Source: Bacteroides pyogenes_A (GTDB lineage: Bacteria; Bacteroidota; Bacteroidia; Bacteroidales; Bacteroidaceae). From it: a stretch of DNA of 64,000 nucleotides. Numbering within the stretch: the stretch's first letter is position 1; each line of letters begins with the position of its first letter. The notes under the pieces were generated by a model. It had not been told where the DNA came from and did not search any database. It saw nothing but the letters and a program-made list of their open reading frames with translations. The DNA is taken from the NCBI RefSeq assembly GCF_048595595.1, contig NZ_CP184347.1; one strand, given 5' to 3'. The position numbers and the translations under genes are program-made. Positions 1-9,416 of the stretch are shown here, piece by piece.

Positions 1-1713
1 GAAGAATCCCTTCATCTTAGCCCCGTTAGTGCCATCATAAATAATAAACTTACCGTTTTTATCCATAACCCTAAGCTTGCCTTTATTCTCAGGCTTCAGT
101 TGCTCACCGATTTCTTCCTGAAAGTTAACCCATGTTCCTATTAATAATTCTTTGTTTTTATCAGTATCCATATATTCCAGTTTCTTCCAACGTCTCAAGT
201 CAGTGATGCGAGAAAATTCGAAAGCAAACTCCATTCTTCTTTCACGTCTTATTTCCCAAAGAAGACTCGGAACCGAAGGATCGCGACGAGGGTCGTCCGG
301 CAAAGCATTCAAATTCATCGGAGCTGTTTTTTGAACACCCTGGGCTACAGCTTCCGGAGCTAACGGTCTATTGCGTATTTTGTTGATGGATTTATCTATA
401 TCAGCTTGCGCAACACTCTTTTCTCCTAATGTAGCAAGCTCTGCCTTTGCCTCAATCCAGTTTAATAAGACTTCCGAGTATCTAAGTACCGGATAGCCGG
501 TTACATTTTTATCTCCCTGAAACTCCGGTGCCGGCGAGCCTCCTGTCTTGATATAATCTAATGCCGTACGGGGAATAAACTTAGTAACATACAGATAGCA
601 GCTTTTGGCCATATTGGTAGGTTTATTATAAAAACTGGCTTCAAAACGGGAGTCTCTTGTCTTAATCAGATTCTTGAGAGTGAAATCATCCGTATTTCCC
701 AAAGAAGATGTTTGCCAGTCTTTCCCATCAACACAAATAAAAGCTTTTATCAAATCAAGATTCGGTCCCACATCAGTAGGTGAATTCATATTACAACCCG
801 ATGCTATGGAATGGGTTATACCTTGTGTCGCATCGTATTTCCGGTATAATATACAATCTTTATTATTAGTCAAATCCGTAGAACCGAACAAAGATCGAAA
901 ATCGGTAACGATGTCATACTTACCACTGTTCATTACAAATTGAGCCGCCTTAACAGCCTGTTGAAAGAATTTCTTGGCACGGGCATCGTCATGGTAATAA
1001 TATTTCTGCCAGCTCGCTTCGAACAAAGCCCATCTGGATACAAGAGCAGCAACAACATAACGATTGACATATTGCGCTCCGTCATTCAGCCGTACATTCT
1101 CCAATGCATATTCAAAATCATCATGAACAGCATCCATCACCTGATTTCTGGGAGTACGTTCTTTATACAATTCGTCCAGGTCAGTATTTTTAATTTCCCG
1201 ATCATAATAAGGAACATCACCAAAAACATTCACCAGCCGGGCGTATTCCAAGCCCCTGAAAAAACGACCAACACCCAACCAATGATTATACTCCTCGGCT
1301 GTCAATATATTTGGCATTAAATTCGTAATGCGATCAATCATAATGTTAGCCTTTCTTATCCAAGCAAAGTTCCAAGTCGGTCCGGTAAACAAACTTTCCC
1401 ACATCAAAGAAAGCGAAGTACTGCCTTTCGAAGTAGGTACAGCACGCAAGAACTGCCTTTGCGTAGACATGATAACCGCATCATCATTAAACGTATAGTT
1501 TGCATTCGGCGCATATTCCGTCTCACTATATTTCACTCCATATCCTACAAAGAAGTAAGAATAAAAGTCATTGGCATATAGACGAACTTTCTCTTCATTC
1601 GTCCAATAAGCATCATCTTCCGCAGTCGTTAATGATGGACGGTCGAGTACATCATTGCAATTTGTCAATGACAAAGCAACAACAGCTAAAATTAAATATA
1701 TCTTCAATTTCAT
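1..1713 (-). CDS. SusD/RagB-like nutrient-binding lipoprotein (3' end cut by window)
   Basis: The reverse strand is open from the ATG at 1713 to the window edge (571 codons, no stop). It begins with a lipoprotein signal (MKLKIYLILAVVALSLTNC, Cys about residue 19) and continues with SusD-type sequence such as FFRGLEYARLVNVFGDVPYY and, near the visible end, RREFRRMEFAFE-like text (WEIRRERRMEFAFEF). SusD proteins are surface lipoproteins that bind glycans and cap a SusC TonB-dependent channel. The gene starts 13 bp after the susC-like stop, the standard susC-susD order, so the two are one transcript. The substrate cannot be told. The C-terminus lies outside the window. Confidence 0.93.
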   Translation of the reverse strand, partial: MKLKIYLILAVVALSLTNCNDVLDRPSLTTAEDDAYWTNEEKVRLYANDFYSYFFVGYGVKYSETEYAPNANYTFNDDAVIMSTQRQFLRAVPTSKGSTSLSLMWESLFTGPTWNFAWIRKANIMIDRITNLMPNILTAEEYNHWLGVGRFFRGLEYARLVNVFGDVPYYDREIKNTDLDELYKERTPRNQVMDAVHDDFEYALENVRLNDGAQYVNRYVVAALVSRWALFEASWQKYYYHDDARAKKFFQQAVKAAQFVMNSGKYDIVTDFRSLFGSTDLTNNKDCILYRKYDATQGITHSIASGCNMNSPTDVGPNLDLIKAFICVDGKDWQTSSLGNTDDFTLKNLIKTRDSRFEASFYNKPTNMAKSCYLYVTKFIPRTALDYIKTGGSPAPEFQGDKNVTGYPVLRYSEVLLNWIEAKAELATLGEKSVAQADIDKSINKIRNRPLAPEAVAQGVQKTAPMNLNALPDDPRRDPSVPSLLWEIRRERRMEFAFEFSRITDLRRWKKLEYMDTDKNKELLIGTWVNFQEEIGEQLKPENKGKLRVMDKNGKFIIYDGTNGAKMKGFF

Positions 1714-1726
1714 AAGTATTCTGTTT

Positions 1727-4700
1727 TTAGAAAGTTAATTGAGCTCCGAATGAAAGAGTCTTAAACATAGGTGTACCGGTACCCGTCCGCTCGCGATTAT
1801 AATTCTGTTTTGTTGTAAACATGGAATATCCGGATATAGCTTCGGGATCAATAGGTAATCCCCTTAGATGATCAATGGTAAAGAAGTTCTCCAATGACAT
1901 ATATATCCGGGCTTTGGTAAGATAAATCTTAGATAACAGATTAGTAGGAACGGAATAGCCTAAGGTTATGTTTTTTATTCTCAGATATGCCATATTTAAT
2001 AGATACTTACTTTGACGTTGCATTCCGAATCCGGTATTACTTGTTCCCAAATTCCATGCTCTGGGATAGAAGGCATTTGTATTCTCCTCTGTCCAATAAT
2101 CGGTTGTAAACGTTTTAGGCAAAGCGCCTTCTTTGGAATCATATCCCGGAATAGCCAGCTGTCCGCTACCCCAGATTTTACGTTTACCTATGCCTTGACA
2201 GAAAATGGAAAAATCGAATCCTTTGTAATCGGCCCCTAATCTAAAACTATACTCATAGCGCGGAGTAGAATTACCAATAACCTTTTGGTCACCCGGATCT
2301 CCATTTGTACCCGAACCGGGAGTAATGTAACCATCTCCATCCAAGTCTACAAATTTCACATCACCGGGAGCAAAAATCAACTTATCACCATTCTCATAAT
2401 GTACCTGATACACAGGATAAGGTGAAGTCTGTTTATGAGTAACGCGCGCCGTACCTTTATAGACTACAAGTATTTTTTCAATCTTTCCATCAGGACCATA
2501 CACAAAATCCTCTTTTTGAAACAGCCTGTCTGTAACATATCCGTATATGTCTCCAAAGCGCCTTCCCGTAGAATATTCATTGCTAAGTTCACGGTCTTCC
2601 CACGGAGTCAGATAATCTGCTCCCCTGGTTATTTTAGTAGTTGCATCAGAAAAAGATGCCATCGCATTTATCCCTAAGCCATTCGCAAAACGATGGTTGA
2701 AGTCCACACTCAACTCCCAACCTTTCGTTCTCAGGCTTCCATAATTACCCCTCGGAGCACCGGCTCCTAAAGTAACCGGCAGACTCTCGCCCGGAATGAT
2801 CATGTTTTTCGTATCCCGCTGATACCAATCGAAAGTTACTCCCAACTGATTATTCAGGAATCTGAGATCGGTTCCGAAGTCAAGTGTCTCTATCCGTTGC
2901 CAACTAATGTTGCTGTCAATCAACGACGGTGTTCCAAATACCGGAAATTTATTATTCGAACCGCCTAACCAAGTCGATTCGCTACTTGACAAAACAGATT
3001 TATAAAGCGTGTTCGGAACCGTCTGATCACCGATGCTACCCCACGAAGCCCTCAGTTTACCGAAACTTAATATCCTGTCCATGGATTTCATAAACGGTTC
3101 ATTGGTAAAAGCCCAACCCCAAGAGAAAGAAGGGAACCATCTCCAACGCAAATGTTTAGGAAATTTGGAAGAACCGTCTCTACGTAAGTTTGCCTCTACA
3201 AAATATCGGTCCTCAAAAGCATAGTTAATTCGCCCGAAAAAGCCTAATTGAGCTTCCCAATTCCTATTACCTTCTATAAATTGCTCTCCGGATGCTAAAG
3301 GGAACTGAGGATTCTCTAAATCTATCAAATTCGTTTTTTTACCCGTATGCGAACTCCACTGACTTGTCACCCTATTCATACCGAGCATAAATTTAAAATG
3401 ATGCAAATGTTCTTTACCCAGTTGAAGTTGATAAGTGGTATAAGCATTAAAAGTATTGTTGTCTTCAGCTCTGTTATAATTTTGAACAGCACTGATTGTA
3501 TTGTTGGAATAATATTTCTGCACCGGAAAACGATAAGCCGGCATTCCACCCGTATCGACAATTTCACCCAATTCGTTGACATACACCTGACTTCCATTCT
3601 CAATCCAGGGAACAGGAGAATACCATGTCTGTCCGGCATTGTATTCCATAATCGAAGAGTTTTTATCAGTGGTTTGCCTGTCGTATGTATAGTCAAACTT
3701 CACATCCCAGTTTTTCGTAATATTTACAGTAAATCCTAAACTTACATTATAATACTTGTTTTGCAGATTATCCGTATTCGAAGCTCCCATCTCATAGGCA
3801 GCCTCTCTCAATGGATTGCCGTTTTCTTTTACTCCGATGGGCATAAGCGGGCTCCAGCGATACAGATACAACCAAGGGTCGGCGGTTGTAGTTCCTACTC
3901 CCGGATATCTTTTATTGCGATCCGAATAGATAGAGCTTCCGCGTATGGTGAGATATTTGTTGATTTCGGAAGTCAGGTTAATAGAAGCGTTATATCGTTT
4001 GAAGTCATCGTGTTTGGCCGTTCTCGACATACCGCTTTGATCTAAATAACCCAATCCTATATTATAGTAAGTATTTCCTGTCTTACCATTTACAGACAGA
4101 TTGTGTTTCATCGTCGGCGTCCAATTATTAATCATGGCTTTGGCGCCATCGTATATTCTATACCCGTACTTGTTTGTTCCGTCGAATATCCAATCCCGTC
4201 CGTACAATACCGGATCATTGTACTTCACCTTTCCACCGTAAAGCTCTTGCCACTCAATAACTTTCTTCAAACTTTCACGGCTAATTCTCCAAAAGCCGCC
4301 GGCCGGCATCGGAGCCTCTCTGTTCTCTTGCGCATCCAATGTGTATTTTAAGGCTTCAACACCTCCCAAATCTATTTTTCTGGCGGGATCTTGCCATGAA
4401 AAGTTATTGGAATAGGTGATTTCGAACTTATCGTTTCTCGCTCCCGATTTTGTTGTAATAAGCACTACTCCGAAAGCCGCTTTCGAACCATAGATGGAAG
4501 ATGACGAAGCATCTTTCAGAATGGAGATAGATTGAACATCATCCGGATTCACCATCTGAATGCTTGGTATCTCTACATTATCCAAAAGAATAAGAGGCTT
4601 ATTGTTTCCGGAGATAGAACCTATCTGTCCGCGAATTTTAATTAAAGGATCCGAACCTATTTCACCCGTCGGAACCGTAACGTTTACTCCGGCCACCGCA

Positions 4701-5206
4701 CCTTGGAGTCCACGACCGATATCTGCAATAGGGCGGCTCTCTAACGCCTTATTCACATCGACAGTCGCTACCGCTCCTGTCAGACTCCCTTTTTTCTGTG
4801 TACCGTATCCCACAACTACAACCTCGTCAAGCAATTCCGTATCTTCTCTCAGAACAATCTTCATTGTCTTGGTTGCTTTTATTTCTAATGTCTTATAACC
4901 TACATAAGAGATTTGTAATACGGCTCCCGCTTTCACATTTAAGGTAAACTTACCGTTGAAGTCGGTTATCGTGCCATTAGTCGTTCCTTTTTCAATAACA
5001 CTGGCACCAATGATAGGCTCGCCATTAGCATCCGTAACCAAACCTGTTGCAGTTTGCGTCTGCATCTGCTCCGCTACACCAAGAGAGCTGTCGGAAGCAG
5101 CCCGGACAGCTACCGCATTGCCACAAATAAGAAACAAAGCAGTAATGGTTGCTGTCACCAAGAATTTGCAATGTCTAAATTCCCGTTTTTCGTGATTTTC
5201 ATTCAT
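1727..5206 (-). CDS. SusC/RagA-like TonB-dependent outer-membrane transporter
   Basis: 1159 aa. A signal peptide (about 1-37) is followed by a carboxypeptidase-regulatory-like beta-sandwich (about 52-125, GLVTDANGEPIIGASV...YVGYKTLEI), the region LDEVVVVGYGTQKKGSLTGA typical of SusC proteins, a plug domain (about 145-270) and a long beta-barrel ending in a terminal Phe (FGAQLTF), as outer-membrane barrels do. It imports oligosaccharides or glycopeptides across the outer membrane using TonB-ExbB-ExbD energy, with the SusD-like partner downstream. No sigma or anti-sigma gene or glycoside hydrolase of the locus is visible here, so regulation and substrate are unknown. Confidence 0.96.
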   Translation of the reverse strand: MNENHEKREFRHCKFLVTATITALFLICGNAVAVRAASDSSLGVAEQMQTQTATGLVTDANGEPIIGASVIEKGTTNGTITDFNGKFTLNVKAGAVLQISYVGYKTLEIKATKTMKIVLREDTELLDEVVVVGYGTQKKGSLTGAVATVDVNKALESRPIADIGRGLQGAVAGVNVTVPTGEIGSDPLIKIRGQIGSISGNNKPLILLDNVEIPSIQMVNPDDVQSISILKDASSSSIYGSKAAFGVVLITTKSGARNDKFEITYSNNFSWQDPARKIDLGGVEALKYTLDAQENREAPMPAGGFWRISRESLKKVIEWQELYGGKVKYNDPVLYGRDWIFDGTNKYGYRIYDGAKAMINNWTPTMKHNLSVNGKTGNTYYNIGLGYLDQSGMSRTAKHDDFKRYNASINLTSEINKYLTIRGSSIYSDRNKRYPGVGTTTADPWLYLYRWSPLMPIGVKENGNPLREAAYEMGASNTDNLQNKYYNVSLGFTVNITKNWDVKFDYTYDRQTTDKNSSIMEYNAGQTWYSPVPWIENGSQVYVNELGEIVDTGGMPAYRFPVQKYYSNNTISAVQNYNRAEDNNTFNAYTTYQLQLGKEHLHHFKFMLGMNRVTSQWSSHTGKKTNLIDLENPQFPLASGEQFIEGNRNWEAQLGFFGRINYAFEDRYFVEANLRRDGSSKFPKHLRWRWFPSFSWGWAFTNEPFMKSMDRILSFGKLRASWGSIGDQTVPNTLYKSVLSSSESTWLGGSNNKFPVFGTPSLIDSNISWQRIETLDFGTDLRFLNNQLGVTFDWYQRDTKNMIIPGESLPVTLGAGAPRGNYGSLRTKGWELSVDFNHRFANGLGINAMASFSDATTKITRGADYLTPWEDRELSNEYSTGRRFGDIYGYVTDRLFQKEDFVYGPDGKIEKILVVYKGTARVTHKQTSPYPVYQVHYENGDKLIFAPGDVKFVDLDGDGYITPGSGTNGDPGDQKVIGNSTPRYEYSFRLGADYKGFDFSIFCQGIGKRKIWGSGQLAIPGYDSKEGALPKTFTTDYWTEENTNAFYPRAWNLGTSNTGFGMQRQSKYLLNMAYLRIKNITLGYSVPTNLLSKIYLTKARIYMSLENFFTIDHLRGLPIDPEAISGYSMFTTKQNYNRERTGTGTPMFKTLSFGAQLTF

Positions 5207-5393
5207 AAAAGATGGTTCATTTCAATGTTAAAAAAATAATCTGTTCAGTATGTTTTAAAGAAAAGTTCAGGTACATGGAAGTGAAAAGAGAAATTCCATG
5301 ATCAGTAAGCGTAACAGTATTCCATAGGCAATATATGTATTAAATATTAAAGTTAAAAAAGACAAGGAAAGTATCTTTCATTTTTCTCTCTAA

Positions 5394-5401
5394 CAAAGAT
5401 A
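5394..5401 (-). promoter_or_regulatory. candidate -7 box for the susC-susD transcript
   Basis: The reverse strand reads TATCTTTG, an exact match to the Bacteroidetes -7 consensus TAnnTTTG, about 190 bp before the susC-like start. No convincing TTTG -33 box lies 19-21 bp upstream, so this is tentative. It would give a long 5' leader. Confidence 0.4.
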
Positions 5402-5511
5402 ATCATATATTTGCCATCAAGAACATTTATTTGTATTTTTTTGTATTTAAATCTATTAATTCACAAAAATAACACTCTTTATGGAGTATATCTCCATACG
5501 AAACAAAATAT

Positions 5512-6225
5512 TTATTGTGAACCGGATGAATTCACCCCCAATCCAAACAATGCAAAATCGCCCAAACACGGATCATCCGGAAAGACTTCCATCAAGGCAT
5601 CGGTTATTCTGCGGGCATTCTTCAGAGAGAACGTTTCCGTATCCGTCAACTTCAACAGATAAGCAACCCGACATACGTGGGTATCTAAAGGCACAATCAG
5701 ATCCCTGCAATCGAAGCTGCTCCAGATGCCGAAGTCAACTTCGGAGTTCCGACGTATCATCCAACGCAAAAACATATTCAGCTTCTTTTGGGGGCTGCGT
5801 GCCGACACTTCCAGAAATGCACATAATTTCTCCATAGGTATGCCCGGATATATTTGCAACGCATCCTCCAAACTGCCAAAACGGGAATAAGCATCATACA
5901 GGCGCTGAAAATAACCGCGAAAGCGGGCATAAGAAAGCATGCGGTAGAAACTGTTCGCGGCTCCGGAGGGGAAATCGCTCTCCCATCTACGGGAAAGCAC
6001 GTACCGATAGGGCGATTCTCCCATCAGCCGGTGCAACTCTCCGGCTTTCTTCACAATCTGCTTCCGGTTTCCGAAGCTCATGATGGCGGTGAGCAAACCG
6101 CTGATTTCTATATCTTGCTTCAGCGAAAAGCGATGGGGAAACTGTACCGGATCGTCACAGATAAAGTCGGCGCAATGGTAAGCCGACGCACAAGCGATCA
6201 ACATATTCTTTATTTCTTCCGTCAT
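5512..6225 (-). CDS. TIGR02757 (DUF2400) family protein
   Basis: 237 aa, soluble. It resembles the conserved Bacteroidetes family TIGR02757, whose members look like diverged helix-hairpin-helix-GPD DNA-glycosylase folds. The motif VPLDTHVCRVAYLLKL near residue 180 fits the family (PLDTHV followed by a helix). The C-terminal DFALFGLGVNSSG is also typical. Function is not established. It stands alone between the susC leader and the divergent SDR gene. Length matches family members of about 240-260 aa. Confidence 0.75.
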   Translation of the reverse strand: MTEEIKNMLIACASAYHCADFICDDPVQFPHRFSLKQDIEISGLLTAIMSFGNRKQIVKKAGELHRLMGESPYRYVLSRRWESDFPSGAANSFYRMLSYARFRGYFQRLYDAYSRFGSLEDALQIYPGIPMEKLCAFLEVSARSPQKKLNMFLRWMIRRNSEVDFGIWSSFDCRDLIVPLDTHVCRVAYLLKLTDTETFSLKNARRITDALMEVFPDDPCLGDFALFGLGVNSSGSQ

Positions 6226-6358
6226 TTTTCGGGTTTACTTGTTTCTATAACATCTTGCGACCACAAAAATACAAAATCGCCGGCAGATTAACATGAAAGA
6301 GGCTCTGCATTGCCGGCATTCCCAAAGAAAAAACCGATGTAGATTCCCGCCGCCAAAG

Positions 6359-6390
6359 TTTTACGGGACAACAATTATTGCCTACCTTTG
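6359..6390 (+). promoter_or_regulatory. promoter of the SDR gene
   Basis: TACCTTTG at 6383-6390 matches TAnnTTTG exactly, and TTTT at 6359-6362 lies 20 bp upstream in the -33 position. Transcription would start near 6395-6398, so an in-frame ATG at 6388 cannot be the start. The ATG at 6430 is used instead. Confidence 0.6.
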
Positions 6391-6429
6391 CCTCAGGATG
6401 AAGCAAATCTAACTGAAAGCAGAAAAAAT

Positions 6430-7293
6430 ATGGCGGATAATTACATCGAAAAGCAATACGAACAGTACGAAGCAAGGAAAGCGGCTTGGAAACAATCACA
6501 GAAGTACAGAAAAAAAACGCGACCGACACCTCCGTCGCCTCAAACAGAGGGTGGAACCCGTGAAAGAAGGGTATTCGTGACGGGAGGAGCATCCGGAATA
6601 GGGAAAGCGATTATAGAAACCTTTTGCAAGGAAGGATTCAGGGTTGCCTTTTGCGACCTCGATGAAAAGGCGGGGAAGGAAACGGCGCAGGGAACAGGAG
6701 CGGTATTCCATCCCGCAGACGTGGGCAACCAAACGGCTCTCGAAGAATGTATGCAACAAATATTCAATGAATGGGGCGATATAGACATCCTCATCAATAA
6801 TGCCGGCGTCAGCCGCTTCTCACCCATCACGGAGACGAGCGTAGAGGATTTCGACCGGATTCTCTCCGTCAACCTGCGACCCGCATTCATCACTTCGCGG
6901 TTGCTGGCCATCCACCGCCATGCCCTGCAAACGCCCAATCCGTACGGAAGAATCATCAACATCAACTCCACGCGCTATCTGATGAGCGAACCGGGCAGCG
7001 AGGGTTATGCCGCATCCAAAGGAGGCATCTATTCGCTCACTCATGCGCTGGCATTGTCGCTTGCCGAATGGCATATTACGGTAAACTCCATAGCGCCGGG
7101 ATGGATACAGAACGAGAAGTACGAACTGCTGCGCGCGGAAGACCACCTCCAACATCCGTCGGGAAGAGTAGGCAAACCCGAAGACATTGCCCGCATGTGC
7201 CTGTTTCTTTGCCGGGAAGAGAACGATTTCATCAATGGAGAAAACATTACGATTGACGGAGGCATGACGAAGAAGATGATTTATACGGAGTGA
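6430..7293 (+). CDS. short-chain dehydrogenase/reductase (SDR) family oxidoreductase
   Basis: 287 aa from the ATG at 6430, chosen because a promoter overlaps the upstream ATG. A charged N-terminal extension of about 45 residues precedes the Rossmann fold. Visible SDR motifs are TGGASGIG (NAD(P) binding), NNAGVS, the catalytic Ser in NINSTRYL, YAASKGG (Tyr/Lys), and IAPGWI. The C-terminus INGENITIDGGM is that of classical SDRs. Substrate is unknown. The gene stands alone; a minus-strand small RNA terminator lies just past its stop. Confidence 0.88.
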   Translation: MADNYIEKQYEQYEARKAAWKQSQKYRKKTRPTPPSPQTEGGTRERRVFVTGGASGIGKAIIETFCKEGFRVAFCDLDEKAGKETAQGTGAVFHPADVGNQTALEECMQQIFNEWGDIDILINNAGVSRFSPITETSVEDFDRILSVNLRPAFITSRLLAIHRHALQTPNPYGRIININSTRYLMSEPGSEGYAASKGGIYSLTHALALSLAEWHITVNSIAPGWIQNEKYELLRAEDHLQHPSGRVGKPEDIARMCLFLCREENDFINGENITIDGGMTKKMIYTE

Positions 7294-7306
7294 AACGTGC
7301 GAACAT

Positions 7307-7373
7307 AAAAAAAGGCTATCTATCCCAGACAGCCAATCTTTGTTAACCTTAAATCTAATACTATGAAAAACAC
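7307..7373 (-). ncRNA. candidate small RNA of about 65-70 nt
   Basis: The reverse strand carries a complete transcription unit without a gene: a perfect promoter (TTTG, 19 bp, TATCTTTG), about 40 nt, then an intrinsic terminator at 7334-7307. The terminator stem is GGCUGUC/GAUAGCC with a 7-nt loop followed by seven U. One pair is G-U on this strand but would be a C-A mismatch on the plus strand, which supports minus-strand transcription. No ORF of useful length lies in the RNA. From memory, similar sequence recurs in intergenic regions of Bacteroides genomes; this was not checked. The alternative is a bare terminator with a chance promoter. Confidence 0.55.
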
Positions 7374-7377
7374 AGTG

Positions 7378-7408
7378 CAAAGATACGGACTTTCCGCTTA
7401 TCTCCAAA
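7378..7408 (-). promoter_or_regulatory. consensus promoter of the candidate small RNA
   Basis: Reverse strand: TTTG (7408-7405), 19-bp spacer, TATCTTTG (7385-7378). Both boxes and the spacing match the Bacteroidetes housekeeping consensus exactly. The start site would be near 7370-7374. Confidence 0.65.
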
Positions 7409-7500
7409 TTTGCCGCCGCAAACGAAATATATTATAACACCATTTAATATCGAGGTCCATAAGTTAACATTTCGACTGCCGGACAACACTCCCGATTGTA

Positions 7501-7589
7501 TTCATACATCAGTGGGGAACAATCATGAAACCCCCTCAGTCAGCATCTATTCCCTGCATTGGCTTTTCATACATCAGCGGGAAACAATC
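7501..7589 (+). repeat. pair of imperfect direct repeats
   Basis: A 24-bp segment at 7501-7524 recurs at 7566-7589 with three differences; its core is TACATCAGTGGGGAACAATC versus TACATCAGCGGGAAACAATC. The stretch 7386-7795 otherwise shows no gene I can support. Confidence 0.55.
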
Positions 7590-7795
7590 CCGCACTCGGG
7601 AGCTGCTGTCATTGCCCGTTTTTTTTCGGAATACGGCTCTTCACGGAAAAGAAACAGGTAATTTAGACGGAACGTCAATCGAAGACGCTAAAGCTCAAGC
7701 GCCAACCTATATAATACAGATCAGCTGGAGCCAATCCCGCTACAAAACAGACGAAAGAAGGGTAGCCGAAACCATCAGGCTATATAGTTCGCTTT

Positions 7796-7886
7796 GTTTC
7801 CCACTGGGGAAACTTTATTTTCCCACTGGGGAAACTTTTGTGTCCCCAGCGGGAAACTTTTGTGTCCCCAGTGGGAAACTTTTGTG
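7796..7886 (+). repeat. array A of 22-bp palindromic units
   Basis: Four tandem units with an exact 22-bp period. Each has a near-palindromic core (GTTTCCCACTGGGGAAAC or TCCCCAGTGGGAAAC) joined by TTTATT or TTTTGTG linkers. The same unit recurs at 44972-45053 and 58843-58973. Each core could fold into a hairpin on either strand. The array lies in a non-coding gap about 160 bp downstream of panD. Confidence 0.85.
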
Positions 7887-7891
7887 ACAAC

Positions 7892-8005
7892 AAAGCGGAA
7901 GCTCCGTTCAAACCAAAGAGAGCCTTCGTACCGGCAAAGCAAAAGCTCTGTTCAAGCCAAAGAGAGGCTCGTTCGGGCAAAGCGGAAGTTCCCCTGCACA
8001 AGCGC
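7892..8005 (+). repeat. imperfect tandem repeat, period 43-44 bp
   Basis: Units begin AAAGCGGAAGCTCCGTTCAA (7892), AAAGCAAAAGCTCTGTTCAA (7936) and AAAGCGGAAGTTCC (7979). The first two share most positions over 44 bp and the third is partial. It adjoins array A and ends about 40 bp before the panD stop. No function is evident. Confidence 0.6.
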
Positions 8006-8045
8006 CTTTACCGAAGCTACCGCAACGGGCATGGCAATCCCCCTT

Positions 8046-8399
8046 CTATTTCACCACTTTATTGGTGAGCGGATCGGGGAAAATCACCGTAGGTTTAAAC
8101 GTTTTCGCTTCCTCAAAGTCCAACAATGCGTACGACATGATAATCACAATGTCTCCGGGCTGCACTTTCCGCGCCGCGGCGCCATTCAGACAAACCTTGC
8201 CGGAGCCGCGTTCGCCCTTGATAATATAAGTTTCAAAGCGTTCGCCGTTATTATTGTCGGCAATGTATACTTTTTCTCCGGGAATCATGTTCGCAGCATC
8301 CAGCAGGTCTTCGTCGATGGTAATGCTGCCCATATAATTGAGATTGGCCTCTGTGACACAGGCACAATGAATCTTCGATTTCAACACTTCTATCATCAT
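8046..8399 (-). CDS. panD: aspartate 1-decarboxylase
   Basis: 117 aa. PanD makes beta-alanine from aspartate for pantothenate and CoA synthesis. It is a pyruvoyl enzyme made by self-cleavage of a Gly-Ser bond; the site is visible as NYMGSITIDEDLL near residue 24-25. Other family signatures are GEKVYIADNNNGERFETYII, NGAAARKVQPGDIVIIMSYA and the Tyr following. Length is usual for the family. It sits 31 bp downstream of panC, so the two form an operon that supplies both substrates of pantothenate synthesis. Confidence 0.97.
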   Translation of the reverse strand: MMIEVLKSKIHCACVTEANLNYMGSITIDEDLLDAANMIPGEKVYIADNNNGERFETYIIKGERGSGKVCLNGAAARKVQPGDIVIIMSYALLDFEEAKTFKPTVIFPDPLTNKVVK

Positions 8400-8430
8400 A
8401 ATGCGTTGTTTTAAAATAAAGTTGTAAAAA

Positions 8431-9273
8431 TCAGTTGTATTTGATATTGTCGATCAGCCGGACATCTCCGCAAAACACGGTTATGCAGCCCACCGCATAA
8501 GCGGTATCTTTCCAATCGTTTATCTTTTGCAGCGTATCTCCGTCCACGATTTCAAAATACTCCAAACGAAGCCCCGGCGAGGAAGCTATCGCCTCTTCAA
8601 CCATCTTGCAGGTCTCCGCAACCGGATGGGACGAAGCGAACGAACGGCTTGCGAACAGCGTGCGGGAGATATTCAACGCATTCCCCCGTTCTTCCGCAGA
8701 AAGACGCGAATTACGGCTGCTCAGCGCCAAACCGTCCTGCTCGCGCACGATGGGACACCCCACAATCTCCAGTTTATAGCCCATCTGCCGCACCATCTCG
8801 CGGATAATCGCCAATTGCTGGAAGTCTTTCTCCCCGAAATAAGCCCTGTCGGGCATCACGGCGTCGAACAGTTTGCTCACAATCTGGCATACCCCGTTGA
8901 AATGTCCGGGACGAAAAGCTCCCTCCATCACCGTATCCAGCGGCGCATAGCTGAATTTGCGATTGTCCGGCTGGGGATACATCTCCTCCACCGAAGGAAC
9001 AAAAGCAAATGCAGCGCCGCACTCTTCCAGCAAGCGGCAATCCGCCTCAAGAGTACGCGGATATTTGGCCAAATCGTTCTTATCATTAAACTGAGTAGGA
9101 TTCACAAAAATACTCACTACAGTCACAGCATTTTCACTTACACTACGTCTTACCAACGATGCATGCCCTTCATGCAAAGCCCCCATTGTAGGAACTAATC
9201 CGATCTTTTTATCCTGAACTCGCAGCACCTCCAACTCTGTCTGCAACTCCTTGACCGTGTGTATTACTTTCAT
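8431..9273 (-). CDS. panC: pantothenate synthetase (pantoate--beta-alanine ligase)
   Basis: 280 aa, the usual PanC length. It joins pantoate and beta-alanine using ATP. The nucleotidyltransferase HIGH-like motif is in VPTMGALHEGHASLVRRS (about 28-45), and the KMSKS-like loop is LALSSRNSRLS (about 183-193). FVNPTQFNDKNDLAKYPRT and YFGEKDFQQLAIIREMV are also PanC signatures. It is the first gene of a panC-panD pair and is divergent from the glycogen synthase gene. Confidence 0.98.
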   Translation of the reverse strand: MKVIHTVKELQTELEVLRVQDKKIGLVPTMGALHEGHASLVRRSVSENAVTVVSIFVNPTQFNDKNDLAKYPRTLEADCRLLEECGAAFAFVPSVEEMYPQPDNRKFSYAPLDTVMEGAFRPGHFNGVCQIVSKLFDAVMPDRAYFGEKDFQQLAIIREMVRQMGYKLEIVGCPIVREQDGLALSSRNSRLSAEERGNALNISRTLFASRSFASSHPVAETCKMVEEAIASSPGLRLEYFEIVDGDTLQKINDWKDTAYAVGCITVFCGDVRLIDNIKYN

Positions 9274-9379
9274 TTCTGTTTATAAGTTTATGTTCGAGTT
9301 GTTTGCAAAAACTCTGCAAAATAAACTAATATTTGCCACATAAAGAAAGAATATCATATTTAATGTTCCTTTTTTTTGC

Positions 9380-9387
9380 TATCTTTG
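9380..9387 (+). promoter_or_regulatory. -7 box of the glycogen synthase gene
   Basis: TATCTTTG matches TAnnTTTG exactly, 30 bp before the ATG at 9417. It rules out the longer in-frame ORF starting at 9333. The -33 region is A/T-rich without a clear TTTG. Confidence 0.55.
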
Positions 9388-9416
9388 CAGAATATTACAG
9401 AGAAGTATTGTTGATT

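Noticed and set aside
7363..7437. 24-codon ORF (MKNTVQRYGL...) inside the small-RNA locus, plus strand
   Set aside because: It overlaps the minus-strand promoter, has no ribosome site or plus-strand promoter, and is better explained by the small RNA unit.
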